Assembly: GCA_030645495.1 (NCBI GenBank)
Contig: JAUSLV010000002.1
Span: 1-64,000, forward strand
Source of the DNA: Actinomycetota bacterium
Lineage (GTDB): Bacteria > Actinomycetota > Acidimicrobiia > Acidimicrobiales > Ilumatobacteraceae
DNA: 64,000 nucleotides
Direction of reading: 5' to 3'
This document shows positions 8,550-16,411 of this stretch, one piece after another; position 1 is the first letter of the stretch; each line of letters starts with the position of its first letter. The position numbers and the translations under genes are program-made. The notes under the pieces are model-generated. The model saw only the letters and a list, made by a program, of their open reading frames with translations. It did no database searches and was not told where the DNA came from.

Positions 8550-9349
8550 CACTCGTCCGCCGCCCGGCCGTCGCCGGTTCGTTCTACCCGGCCGACCCCA
8601 CCGAGCTCGCCGCGATGGTCGACGCGATGCTCGCCGCGGCCCACGCCGCCGCGCCCGCCGCCGCGACGACACCGCCCGTCGCGATCATCGTGCCGCATGC
8701 GGGCTTCGTGTACTCCGGGCCCGTCGCCGCCACCGCCTACGCGCGGGTGCGTCAGTGGCAGCAGGCGATCACACGGGTGGTCGTGATCGGGCCAGCTCAT
8801 CGCGTACCGGTGCACGGGCTGGCGTTGTCCTCAGCGGCTGCGTTCGCCACGCCACTCGGGCCGGTGCCCATCGACCACATCGCCAACGGGCTGTTGGCCC
8901 GCCGCGCCGGCGTGTACACCGACGACGGCGCGCACGAGCTCGAACACAGCATCGAGGTGCACCTGCCGTTCCTCCAGCGAGTGCTCGGACTCGACTGGTC
9001 GCTCGTGCCGATCATCGCCGGCGCCGCGAGCGCCACCATGGTGGCCGACGCGCTGGAGATGGTGTGGGGTGCAGACGGCACGCTGGTGGTGGTGTCCACC
9101 GACCTCAGCCACTACCACGACCAACGCACGGCCAGCCGGATGGACGCAGAGACCGCGGCGATGATCGTCAGCGCACAATGGGAGGAGGTCGACGGCGACC
9201 ATGCCTGCGGCGCGGTACCCGTACGCGGCGCGCTGGAACTCACGCGCCGCCACACGGATGCGGTCACGCTGCTCGACCTGCGCACTTCCGGCGACACGGC
9301 CGGCCCGGCGGCGCGAGTGGTCGGCTACGGAAGCTTCCTGGTGAGCTGA
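8546..9349 (+). CDS. AmmeMemoRadiSam system protein B (Memo-like)
   Basis: A 267-residue Memo-family protein related to extradiol dioxygenases. It shows RRPAVAGSFYPAD at the N-terminus, His51 in VPHAGFVYSG, His85 in IGPAHRVP, the STDLSHY segment and a Cys in DHACGAVPV. These match the metal-ligand His/His/Cys positions known for human Memo. It overlaps the radical SAM gene (ATGA) and is followed after 6 bp by protein A, so the three are one translational unit. Confidence 0.93.
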   Translation: MTLVRRPAVAGSFYPADPTELAAMVDAMLAAAHAAAPAAATTPPVAIIVPHAGFVYSGPVAATAYARVRQWQQAITRVVVIGPAHRVPVHGLALSSAAAFATPLGPVPIDHIANGLLARRAGVYTDDGAHELEHSIEVHLPFLQRVLGLDWSLVPIIAGAASATMVADALEMVWGADGTLVVVSTDLSHYHDQRTASRMDAETAAMIVSAQWEEVDGDHACGAVPVRGALELTRRHTDAVTLLDLRTSGDTAGPAARVVGYGSFLVS

Positions 9350-9355
9350 GCCGCG

Positions 9356-9964
9356 ATGACCGCCGAGCACCCACTCGAGGGCCTCTCGCCCGACGACATG
9401 CAGCGGCTGGTGCACGTGGCCGAGCAGGCGGTGGAGTCGGCCGTGCTGCACGGTGCCACGATGCACCCCGATGTCGCCGACTACCCACGGTCGCTCGCCG
9501 AGCCCGGGGCGGCGTTCGTGACGCTTCGTCGTCACGGGCGGCTGCGAGGTTGCATCGGCACGTTGGTGGCGGCCGACCCGTTGGTGGTGGCCGTGGCCGA
9601 CAAGGCCCGCGCCGCGGCCCTCGCCGACCCACGGTTCGACCCTGTCGGCCCGGCAGAGCTCGACGACCTGGAGGTGTCGGTGTCGGTGCTGTCCGCACCA
9701 CGACCGCTCGTGGTCGGCGACTTCGACGGCCTCGTTGTCGCGTTGCAGCCGGGGATCGACGGTGTGGTCGTGGAGGCCGGGCACCACCGCGCGACGTTCC
9801 TGCCCTCCGTGTGGGAGGAACTGTCGCAACCGCTGCAGTTCCTCGATGCCCTGTGGCGCAAGGCCGGGCTGCTCCCGCGCTCGTGGCCGCACGGCATCGC
9901 GATCTCGCGGTACGGCGCGCAACATGCACCCGTCGAGGGGCATGAAAGACTCAGTGATCGATGA
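9356..9964 (+). CDS. AmmeMemoRadiSam system protein A (AMMECR1-like)
   Basis: A 202-residue AMMECR1-domain protein. The invariant LRGCIG motif is present as RLRGCIGTL near residue 65, followed by the ADPRFDPV and LEVSVSVL segments of the fold. The domain is widespread in all three domains of life and has no settled activity. Its TGA overlaps the ATG of the methyltransferase (ATGA at 9961-9964), which ties that gene into the same operon. Confidence 0.93.
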   Translation: MTAEHPLEGLSPDDMQRLVHVAEQAVESAVLHGATMHPDVADYPRSLAEPGAAFVTLRRHGRLRGCIGTLVAADPLVVAVADKARAAALADPRFDPVGPAELDDLEVSVSVLSAPRPLVVGDFDGLVVALQPGIDGVVVEAGHHRATFLPSVWEELSQPLQFLDALWRKAGLLPRSWPHGIAISRYGAQHAPVEGHERLSDR

Positions 9965-10539
9965 CCCGTTTCGATCACGACTACTACCACCGCTATTACG
10001 GCCCGGCGGGCGTGCACGCCCCCGAGCAGGTCGGCCACCTCGCCACCGCTGTGCACGCGATGGCCGCGTGGTGGGGCGTCGAGATCCACTCGATGCTGGA
10101 TGTGGGTGCCGGGCTGGGCATGTGGCGCGACTGGTACCGCCGGCACCATCCGGCCGTGCACACCTTGTCGATCGACATCAGCGAGCACGCCTGCCGCACG
10201 TGGGGCCACGAGCAGCGCGACATCACCACGTGGCGCCCTGAGCGCTCCTACGACCTGGTGGTGTGCCACAGCGTGCTGCAGTACGTGGCCGACGAAGGCG
10301 TCGCCACTGCGGTCGAGCACCTCGCCGACGCCACCGAGTGTGTGCTCTACCTCGAAGCGCCCACCACCGCCGACCTGGCCCACGTGGTCGACCCGCAGCG
10401 CACCGACATGGAGGTGCACCACCGCTCGGGCGAGTGGTACCGCGCGCTGCTGGGTCAGTGGTTCCAACAAGTGGGTGCGGGCCTGTGGGTGAAACGCGGC
10501 ACCGTGCCGATGTTCGAGCTGGAGGCTGCGGCGCCCTAG
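9961..10539 (+). CDS. Class I SAM-dependent methyltransferase
   Basis: A 192-residue Rossmann methyltransferase with motif I MLDVGAGLGMWRDWY near residues 41-55, an acidic residue ending strand 2 (LSIDIS) and motif IV-like SYDLVVCHSVLQYV. It begins in a 4-bp overlap with the AMMECR1-like gene, so it is probably translationally coupled to the AmmeMemoRadiSam genes. It may act on the same product, but that is inference; such methyltransferases are not a constant part of the system. Confidence 0.85.
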   Translation: MTRFDHDYYHRYYGPAGVHAPEQVGHLATAVHAMAAWWGVEIHSMLDVGAGLGMWRDWYRRHHPAVHTLSIDISEHACRTWGHEQRDITTWRPERSYDLVVCHSVLQYVADEGVATAVEHLADATECVLYLEAPTTADLAHVVDPQRTDMEVHHRSGEWYRALLGQWFQQVGAGLWVKRGTVPMFELEAAAP

Positions 10540-10559
10540 ATCTACTGCTCGCCCTCGGC

Positions 10560-11204
10560 CTACCTGCTGCCGCTGGTGGTGACAACCGGGGCGGCGGTCA
10601 CCTTCGGGGCGGCGGTCACCTTCGGGGCCGCAATGGTGCGCGGCACTGCCGTGGTGACGGTGACACCGTCGGGCAGGCACACCGACTGGTTCGGGTACAG
10701 CGCGGTCGCCGCCGTCGCCGCGTTGGCGGCGAGCAGGTCGTCGAGTGCAATCGAGGCGGCATCCGCGATGCGGATCCAGTAGTCGCCGGCGACCACCGTG
10801 TAGGTGTTCGTGCACACCGCCACAGCGACCGTGGTTGCGCTGGCGACTGCGGTCGGCGCAGTTGTCACGATCGTCGCGGTTGTCGCACCGCCGATCGACA
10901 ACGTGACCGGCCCGTCGGCCGACGCGGTGTTCGTGCTCGCGCTACCGGGGCTTCCCCCGACCGCAACGACGCCGAAGATCGCCGCCAGCGACCCGGCCCC
11001 GGCCACGCCGGCGCTGCGCCAGGTGCGTTGCGCCGAGTACGACCGGGGGCCGCTGCTGCGGCCGGTCCTCGCTGCGAGCCGACGCACCTGGGGGGAGGAG
11101 GGGTCGGACTCGCGGCGAGGAGGCCGTGCTGCCTGGCCGCGGGAGGAGGGCCAGCAGCGGTCTGTGGGAGTGGAGCGATCTGGGTGGGCGTCGATGCAGC
11201 ACAC
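10560..11204 (-). CDS. Membrane-anchored protein with a LysM-like domain
   Basis: A 214-residue protein with a basic Arg/Ser/Pro-rich cytoplasmic start, one membrane segment at about residues 66-84, then a LysM-like module near residues 130-180. The module opens CTNTYTVVAGDYW and ends YPNQSVCLPDG, with a Cys at each end that could form a disulfide. The tail repeats the APKVTA unit. LysM domains bind peptidoglycan, so a wall-attached role is likely. The start is a GTG and uncertain; the tail repeat is visible in DNA as a tandem repeat around 10590-10630. Confidence 0.6.
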   Translation of the reverse strand: MCCIDAHPDRSTPTDRCWPSSRGQAARPPRRESDPSSPQVRRLAARTGRSSGPRSYSAQRTWRSAGVAGAGSLAAIFGVVAVGGSPGSASTNTASADGPVTLSIGGATTATIVTTAPTAVASATTVAVAVCTNTYTVVAGDYWIRIADAASIALDDLLAANAATAATALYPNQSVCLPDGVTVTTAVPRTIAAPKVTAAPKVTAAPVVTTSGSR

Positions 11205-11258
11205 TCTGACCGACCCGGGTGAGAACCAGGTGTGAGCGGGTTTGTGGTCAGGTGGGAG

Positions 11259-12131
11259 TCAGTGGAAGACGGCGCGAAGACCCTTGCCGCGCGTGGTGAC
11301 CGCTGGGTCGTAGCCACGGTTCCACAGGCGGCGCACGAACACGATCCACAACAACCACACGAAGATGCAGAACAACACGCCACCGATGAGCGTGCGCAGC
11401 ACCATCTCGCCGGGGCCGGCATCGCTGAGGTCGTTACCCGGCAGGTAGCCAGGCCCACCCCACCACGGCTGCCACGGCACCTTCACCTCGAATCGGGCGT
11501 ACAAGAACCAGGCCGTCATGCGCGAGAAGCCGTAGAGGAAGTACGCCCGGTACACCACGAGCATGCCGTTCGCGCTGAGGTGCAGCCGGCGGTGGAAGAA
11601 CGACCACACACCGATGTCGGCGGGCACCACCACGCGGCGGAAATACTCGGCCTTGAGCACGTTGCGGGCGAAGAGCACCACCATCACGAACCAGAACAGG
11701 TCCCACACGCCGCCGAGGCTGGAGTAGTACGCAGCGGCGTCGCCGTGGCGGCCGGACGCTGCCGCGTGCTTCCACATCGAGATCGAGAAGCTCTGCGTGG
11801 AGAACGGGAAGAACGGCATCACGCCCGCTGTGTCGCACACGTCCGTCGCCACGTGCGCCCATTGCCCGATCAGAATTCCGACCGCCCAGTTGCGGCTGCG
11901 AGTGAGTGCCAGCACGAGGATCGCCATCGCCAGCCCGAAGATGAACGAGTGCGTCCAGCCCATGCCCGGCCACCCGCGGTGGAACTGCGCGGGATTCTGG
12001 GCGGCGTACACGAACCGCTTGGTGAACAGGTCGGGCACCGAGGCGCCCACCACCAGGCCGAAGAACGAGGCCTTCACGCCCACGTGCTTCTGCAGGAAGT
12101 AGTGCTCGAACTCGTGCGCCGCCCAGCTCAC
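11259..12131 (-). CDS. Membrane-bound metal-dependent hydrolase-like protein (YdjM/DUF457 type)
   Basis: A 290-residue polytopic protein. The N-terminus SWAAHEFEHYFL, the later GWTHSFIFG and the GQWAHVATDV segment give the spaced His residues typical of the LexA-regulated/inner-membrane hydrolase family. About five hydrophobic helices follow, including one near the C-terminus. Catalysis has not been demonstrated for most members. The GTG at 12131 overlaps the stop of the preceding small gene, making it the last of a three-gene minus-strand operon. Confidence 0.7.
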   Translation of the reverse strand: MSWAAHEFEHYFLQKHVGVKASFFGLVVGASVPDLFTKRFVYAAQNPAQFHRGWPGMGWTHSFIFGLAMAILVLALTRSRNWAVGILIGQWAHVATDVCDTAGVMPFFPFSTQSFSISMWKHAAASGRHGDAAAYYSSLGGVWDLFWFVMVVLFARNVLKAEYFRRVVVPADIGVWSFFHRRLHLSANGMLVVYRAYFLYGFSRMTAWFLYARFEVKVPWQPWWGGPGYLPGNDLSDAGPGEMVLRTLIGGVLFCIFVWLLWIVFVRRLWNRGYDPAVTTRGKGLRAVFH

Positions 12132-12307
12132 AGGTCGGCCTGGCCGAAGGGTTCACCGAAGCGGACGCGGCGGTACAACCGGGGCAGCAGGTCGATGGTG
12201 ACCACGAAGTAGAGCATCGCCAAGTTCCATGTCAGCAGCTTCTTGGTGAACAGCGTGATCGTGATGTAGGCGACGACGGAGGCGCCATAGATCAACCGGG
12301 TCTTCAT
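12128..12307 (-). CDS. Small two-helix membrane protein
   Basis: A 59-residue protein starting at the ATG at 12307, composed of two hydrophobic stretches (about residues 6-24 and 30-45) and a basic tail ending in FGEPFGQADL. It overlaps both neighbours by 4 bp, upstream with ATGA and downstream with GTGA, which is strong evidence that it is a real gene. No family is recognised. It probably works with the membrane hydrolase that follows. Confidence 0.65.
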   Translation of the reverse strand: MKTRLIYGASVVAYITITLFTKKLLTWNLAMLYFVVTIDLLPRLYRRVRFGEPFGQADL

Positions 12308-12585
12308 GGAACGGCGAGTGCCGGTGAGCCGAACGACGGCGACCAGCCGGGACTCGTGTGCGCCACCGGCAGCGGTGCCGGCTTCGGCCCCAACACCACC
12401 AGCGGGTCGAGACCCATGTACTCGCAGAATGCGGCGTTGCGTTCGTACACCAACACGTGGCGCTGAGCCGCGTACTGGGCGTCGAACATCGCCTTCACCC
12501 GGCACACGCCGACCTCGATCGCGGCACCCAGCCCGACCGCACCCATGATGTAACCATCAACCGTGGAGTAGCAACCAGCGCACAT
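12304..12585 (-). CDS. Small hypothetical protein, first gene of the membrane hydrolase operon
   Basis: A 93-residue protein from the ATG at 12585, opening MCAGCYSTVDG with a CxxC at residues 2-5, then a hydrophobic segment (about 11-30) and a Pro-rich C-terminus. Its TGA overlaps the next ATG. The longer in-frame extension upstream would run into the GDPD gene and is low-complexity, so it was rejected. Function unknown. Confidence 0.5.
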   Translation of the reverse strand: MCAGCYSTVDGYIMGAVGLGAAIEVGVCRVKAMFDAQYAAQRHVLVYERNAAFCEYMGLDPLVVLGPKPAPLPVAHTSPGWSPSFGSPALAVP

Positions 12586-12643
12586 GGTTCGGGAACCTAC
12601 ACGCCACCCCGGTCGTGCGCAATGAAGCACGCGGTCAGCGCCG

Positions 12644-13351
12644 TCAGGCCAGCCGCGGGTCGTCGGTGCACAGTACGTCGAAGCCCGCCACCCGCATCGC
12701 CGCGAGCAGTTCCGCATCGTTCGAGTTCCAGCCCACCACCGCGAGCCCGGCGGAGTGCACTCGCTCCATCCACTCGCCGGCCAGCTCCTGCACCATCCAC
12801 GGTTCGTCGTCGAAGCACGGGTGCACCGCGGCGCACCCCAGGCTCAGGGCCAGCTCCAAGGGGTCGAGGTGGCGGTCGCGGTACAGGATCGAGGCGCGGA
12901 GCCGACCGTCGAGCGACACCGTCCCCACGACCCGCCGATCGAACGAGCCGATCACCGTTCGCTCTGCGACGGTTGTCGCACAGATGGTGTCGATCGCGCG
13001 CAGCAGTCCGATCGCGCTGACACGCTTCACGTCGAGGTAGAGGCCCACCGCCTGTTCGGCGATCGCCGCGAGGAGGCCGGCGAGCTGCACGACCGGTTCA
13101 CCGATCGCCTCGCTCAGGGCACGGGCGTCGATCTCGGCCAACCGCACCCGAACCCCCTGGATCTCGACCGACGAGTCGTGGAAGAGCACCAGCGAACCGT
13201 CGGCCAGTTCCTGCAGATCGATCTCGACTGCGTGCGCGCCAGCCGCGACCGACCGCTCGACCACCTCGAGCGTGTTCGCCGGGCCCAGCGCCGCTCCACC
13301 GCGGTGGGCGAGCGTGGAACACCCGTCGAGGGCGGGCCACCCCGCGATCAT
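12644..13351 (-). CDS. Glycerophosphodiester phosphodiesterase family protein
   Basis: A 235-residue GDPD-type TIM barrel. Catalytic and metal-binding elements are visible: AHRGGA near residue 15, PANTLEVVERSVAAGAHAVEIDL with the E-x-D metal pair, and LVLFHD with the second catalytic His. A later LDVK strand carries the usual acidic ligand. Members cleave glycerophosphodiesters or lysolipids. The ATG at 13351 overlaps the stop of the DUF7064-like gene (ATGA), so they are co-translated, which suggests lipid processing as a common theme. Confidence 0.87.
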   Translation of the reverse strand: MIAGWPALDGCSTLAHRGGAALGPANTLEVVERSVAAGAHAVEIDLQELADGSLVLFHDSSVEIQGVRVRLAEIDARALSEAIGEPVVQLAGLLAAIAEQAVGLYLDVKRVSAIGLLRAIDTICATTVAERTVIGSFDRRVVGTVSLDGRLRASILYRDRHLDPLELALSLGCAAVHPCFDDEPWMVQELAGEWMERVHSAGLAVVGWNSNDAELLAAMRVAGFDVLCTDDPRLA

Positions 13352-14334
13352 CGTGCGGCGCGGCGACGATCGCGGAAACGCATCGTGGGCCACACGTCCT
13401 GATCTTCGCCGAAACCCTCGCGGCCGTCCACGTCGAAGCGCAGGAACGTGTTGATGCACAGGCCGGCTCGCGGCAGCATCATCCGCGCCCGCGCCTCGCC
13501 GGTGATGCGCGCGGTGCGACCGTCGGTGTCGGTGATGTCGACGGTGAGCGCCGAGATCCCGCCGGTTGATGCATCGCGAGTGTTGTGGCGCGTGGCGCTG
13601 GCGAGCCGCCTCAGTTGGCCGTCGCGCAGCAGGTAGCCGCTGGAGAGGTGCTCCTCCTCGGCTTCCTGGTCGCCATTGGCAGGCAGGGTGAACACCAGGA
13701 ACGCCTCGTCGGCGCTGGTGGCACCGAACACGTAGCTCAGTCGCTTCGCGTTGGGGCCGATCAGCTCGGGCCGCCGCCCCCACGAGCGGTCGCGCACGGC
13801 GAAGCAATCCACCGGGATCTGCTCGCCCTTCAACCACAAGTTGCCGGTGACGTGGCCGTGCTGGTCGTAGTGCGACGAGCCGGTGAACGGGGGTGCGCCG
13901 TGCACGTGCGGCACCGGCGGGGTGAGTCCCTCGAACTGCAGGTCGGCCACGAACTCCTCGAGCTCGCGGAACTTGTAGCGCAGGTGATACTTCATGCCCG
14001 GCTCGAGCATCGTCACCGAGAAGCCGTTCATGAACGATGCCTCGCGCAGATCCAGCGGCGAGGGCACGGCCTGGTGGTCGAAGTACGCCCAGTACGGCAG
14101 TTCCCACGGCATCCAGTCGCCGGGCCCGTAGAGGAAGGCGCCACCTGCGGCGGTGCCGATGTTGGGGCGCACCTGGGTGTAGAACCAGCCGGCCAGCGAC
14201 CGCTCGGGCACGTTGAACGAGAACCAGACCGTCTCGGTCCAGTCCTTGTGCGGGCCGACCTCGTGCATCTGGTCGTCGCGTTCGGTGAAGGCGATGTTCT
14301 CGTCGAACGGGATCGAGATCGGGCGTGTGGTCAT
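13348..14334 (-). CDS. DUF7064/DUF7065-like (AttH/hydroxylase-like beta-barrel) protein, paralog 1
   Basis: A 328-residue protein rich in beta strands. It shares landmarks with the protein at 33434-34495: FNVPER near residue 40, an aspartate/histidine-rich middle with GHVTGNLW, the CFAVRDRSWG box, and FGEDQDVW near the end. The architecture resembles the AttH/carotenoid-hydratase-like fold, whose members bind hydrophobic or steroid-like molecules. The reaction is unknown. It is followed in a 4-bp overlap by GDPD and diverges from the phosphotransferase gene across 68 bp. Confidence 0.65.
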   Translation of the reverse strand: MTTRPISIPFDENIAFTERDDQMHEVGPHKDWTETVWFSFNVPERSLAGWFYTQVRPNIGTAAGGAFLYGPGDWMPWELPYWAYFDHQAVPSPLDLREASFMNGFSVTMLEPGMKYHLRYKFRELEEFVADLQFEGLTPPVPHVHGAPPFTGSSHYDQHGHVTGNLWLKGEQIPVDCFAVRDRSWGRRPELIGPNAKRLSYVFGATSADEAFLVFTLPANGDQEAEEEHLSSGYLLRDGQLRRLASATRHNTRDASTGGISALTVDITDTDGRTARITGEARARMMLPRAGLCINTFLRFDVDGREGFGEDQDVWPTMRFRDRRRAAR

Positions 14335-14402
14335 CAGTGGCTCCCCCAGGTCGAAATCAGGTTAGTGTTTTCTTGCTCGCATGTCAGCATGAAGGGGAAC
14401 GC

Positions 14403-15809
14403 ATGGCCGCCGAAGGATCGCAGGAACAGGGTCCGGGCCTGCCCGCGCACCTCGTCGAGTGGATCGAGTCCGTGGCCGGCGGCACACTCACGTCCGCCCG
14501 ACGGATGGCCGGCGGCGGTCGCAAGCAGGCATGGTTCGTCGACATCGACCGCGGCGGCGAGGCCCACCGCCTGTTCTTCCGCTGGGACCCCACCGACCTG
14601 GCCGACACGGGCGACCCCTGGACGGTGCGCCGCGAGGCCGCGATCTACGAAGCGCTCAACGGCAGCGGCCTGCCCGTGGCCGCGTTCGTGGGCCTGCACC
14701 CCACGGCCCAGGCCCTGCTGCTCACCTGCCTGCCGGGCGAGGCACGCTTCTCCAAGATGCGCGAGGAGACCGACCGTGTGGCGGTGGCCCGCGACTTCAT
14801 CCGGCACCTCGCCGCGCTGCACCGGCTCGACCCACGCAACCTCGGCCTGCTGCCCGCCGACAGCACCGTCACCTTGCCCGACCTCGTTCGCGATCAGCTC
14901 GCCGAGTTCGATGCGATCATCGCTGTGCGCGGCGGCGCGGTCGATCCGATGCTGCAATTGGCGCTCGACTGGCTGCGCGCCAACGTGCCCACGGCCACCG
15001 GCCCGATCGTCGTCGTGCAGGGCGACACCGGCCCCGGCAACTTCATGTACGAGGACGGCAAGGTGACCGCCATCGTCGACTGGGAACTCGCCCACCTCGG
15101 CGACCCGATGGACGACGTCGCATGGGTGCAGCTGCGCTCGCTGCAAGACCCGTTCGGCGATCTCGACGCGCTGTTCACCGAATACGCGGAAGTGTCGGGC
15201 AATGCACTCGACGCCGGCCGCATCCGCTACTACCGCGTGCTGGCCGAGGCGAAGATCATGGTGATGGGCCATGGCGTGTCGGTGCGCGAGCGCTCCGACG
15301 GCGAAGGCGGCGGCGGTGACCCCGGCGCACGCCTGATCTTCGGCCAGCTGCACCGTCGCTTGTGCGCGGAGACGCTCGCCGACGTGATGGGCGTCGAACT
15401 CCCCGCGGCGGCCTCGCTGCCCGACACCGCCCGCACCGACGACGACGCGCTCTTCGAGGTCGTACTGCGCCAGATGCGCGACGTGATCACCCCGCACGTG
15501 CACGACTCGCTCGCGCAGCAGCGGATCAAGGGGCTGGCCCGCGCGCTGAAGTACCTCTCCGAGTCGTCGCGCCACCGAGCGTTCGTCGACGCGGCGGAGT
15601 TGGCCGAGATCGACGCGGCGCTGGGCACCCACCACGCCGACGCAGCCACAGCACGCGCCGCGCTCGCCACCGCCGTGGCACTGCACACGATCGACCCGGC
15701 GGTCGCGCTGCGCACCGTGTACCAGCAGATCCTGCGCCAGAACGAGCTGCTGCGCTCGGCGAGCGGCGTGCTCGCCGAGCGCCACTACGCGCCGGTGAGC
15801 GCCCGGTAA
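14403..15809 (+). CDS. Phosphotransferase (APH/choline kinase-like) family protein
   Basis: A 468-residue aminoglycoside phosphotransferase-fold protein. The Brenner-type catalytic loop VVQGDTGPGNFMY lies near residue 207, and the metal-binding IVDWELAHLGDPMDD follows at about 223-237. The roughly 170-residue helical C-terminal extension is longer than in a simple APH. In actinobacteria such proteins are often acyl-CoA or lipid-pathway partners, and true substrates are unknown. A good ribosome site (AAGGGG) sits 6 nt before the ATG. Its 3' end overlaps the convergent gene by 25 bp. Confidence 0.85.
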   Translation: MAAEGSQEQGPGLPAHLVEWIESVAGGTLTSARRMAGGGRKQAWFVDIDRGGEAHRLFFRWDPTDLADTGDPWTVRREAAIYEALNGSGLPVAAFVGLHPTAQALLLTCLPGEARFSKMREETDRVAVARDFIRHLAALHRLDPRNLGLLPADSTVTLPDLVRDQLAEFDAIIAVRGGAVDPMLQLALDWLRANVPTATGPIVVVQGDTGPGNFMYEDGKVTAIVDWELAHLGDPMDDVAWVQLRSLQDPFGDLDALFTEYAEVSGNALDAGRIRYYRVLAEAKIMVMGHGVSVRERSDGEGGGGDPGARLIFGQLHRRLCAETLADVMGVELPAAASLPDTARTDDDALFEVVLRQMRDVITPHVHDSLAQQRIKGLARALKYLSESSRHRAFVDAAELAEIDAALGTHHADAATARAALATAVALHTIDPAVALRTVYQQILRQNELLRSASGVLAERHYAPVSAR

Positions 15810-16282
15810 CAGTCCCAGCTGGGGTCGCCCAGGTTGGTGTACGCCATCGTCTCCAGCTGGCCGCCCTGCCCCGACGCCTCGTGCTTGATGTCGAGGTTCA
15901 ACAGCATCACGTCGCCCGGTCGCGGCCGTGCAGTACCGCTGATCGTCAGTTCGGCGCGCGGCCACGCACCCAGCACGTTCCCGAAGCTCATCTGCCTCGA
16001 CATGCTGGTGGTGGTGTCGATCGCGTAGAGCGAGGTTGCGGTCAGCACCAGTGCGGTCTGATGGTTGTCCATCCCGAACATCGCCGCGCCGGTGGTGGTG
16101 GCGCCGAGGTCGCCGGCCTCCTTCTTGCGCAGCAAGCCGCCCAGCATCTTGCCCAGCCCGCTGGTGACGCCGCTGGGCAGCTTGCTGAACGACCCCTTCG
16201 ACATGAAAAACCCGTGGTACTGGATCGGCTCGGGAACCCGTGCCTGCAGCTGCGCCCTGATCTCGGCCATCGTGTCACTCAT
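15785..16282 (-). CDS. Hypothetical protein, possibly PH-like
   Basis: A 165-residue soluble protein from the ATG at 16282, preceded by a strong GGGAGG ribosome site. A helical N-terminus is followed by a beta-rich part (ALVLTATSLYAIDT, AELTISG, VMLLNLDIKHEA) that resembles actinobacterial pleckstrin-like transfer or signalling proteins. No catalytic motif is visible. It converges on and overlaps the phosphotransferase gene. Function unknown. Confidence 0.6.
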   Translation of the reverse strand: MSDTMAEIRAQLQARVPEPIQYHGFFMSKGSFSKLPSGVTSGLGKMLGGLLRKKEAGDLGATTTGAAMFGMDNHQTALVLTATSLYAIDTTTSMSRQMSFGNVLGAWPRAELTISGTARPRPGDVMLLNLDIKHEASGQGGQLETMAYTNLGDPSWDCYRALTGA

Positions 16283-16411
16283 CGCCGTTCCTCCCCGTTC
16301 GGGGGCGGTGGCCGGTGTGCGCACCGCCGCGTACACCTTTCATCGGCACTTCTCACAGAGACCTGAGCGCAGAATCAGAGTCGAGCCTCGGCATATAGGC
16401 TAACTGCAGCG

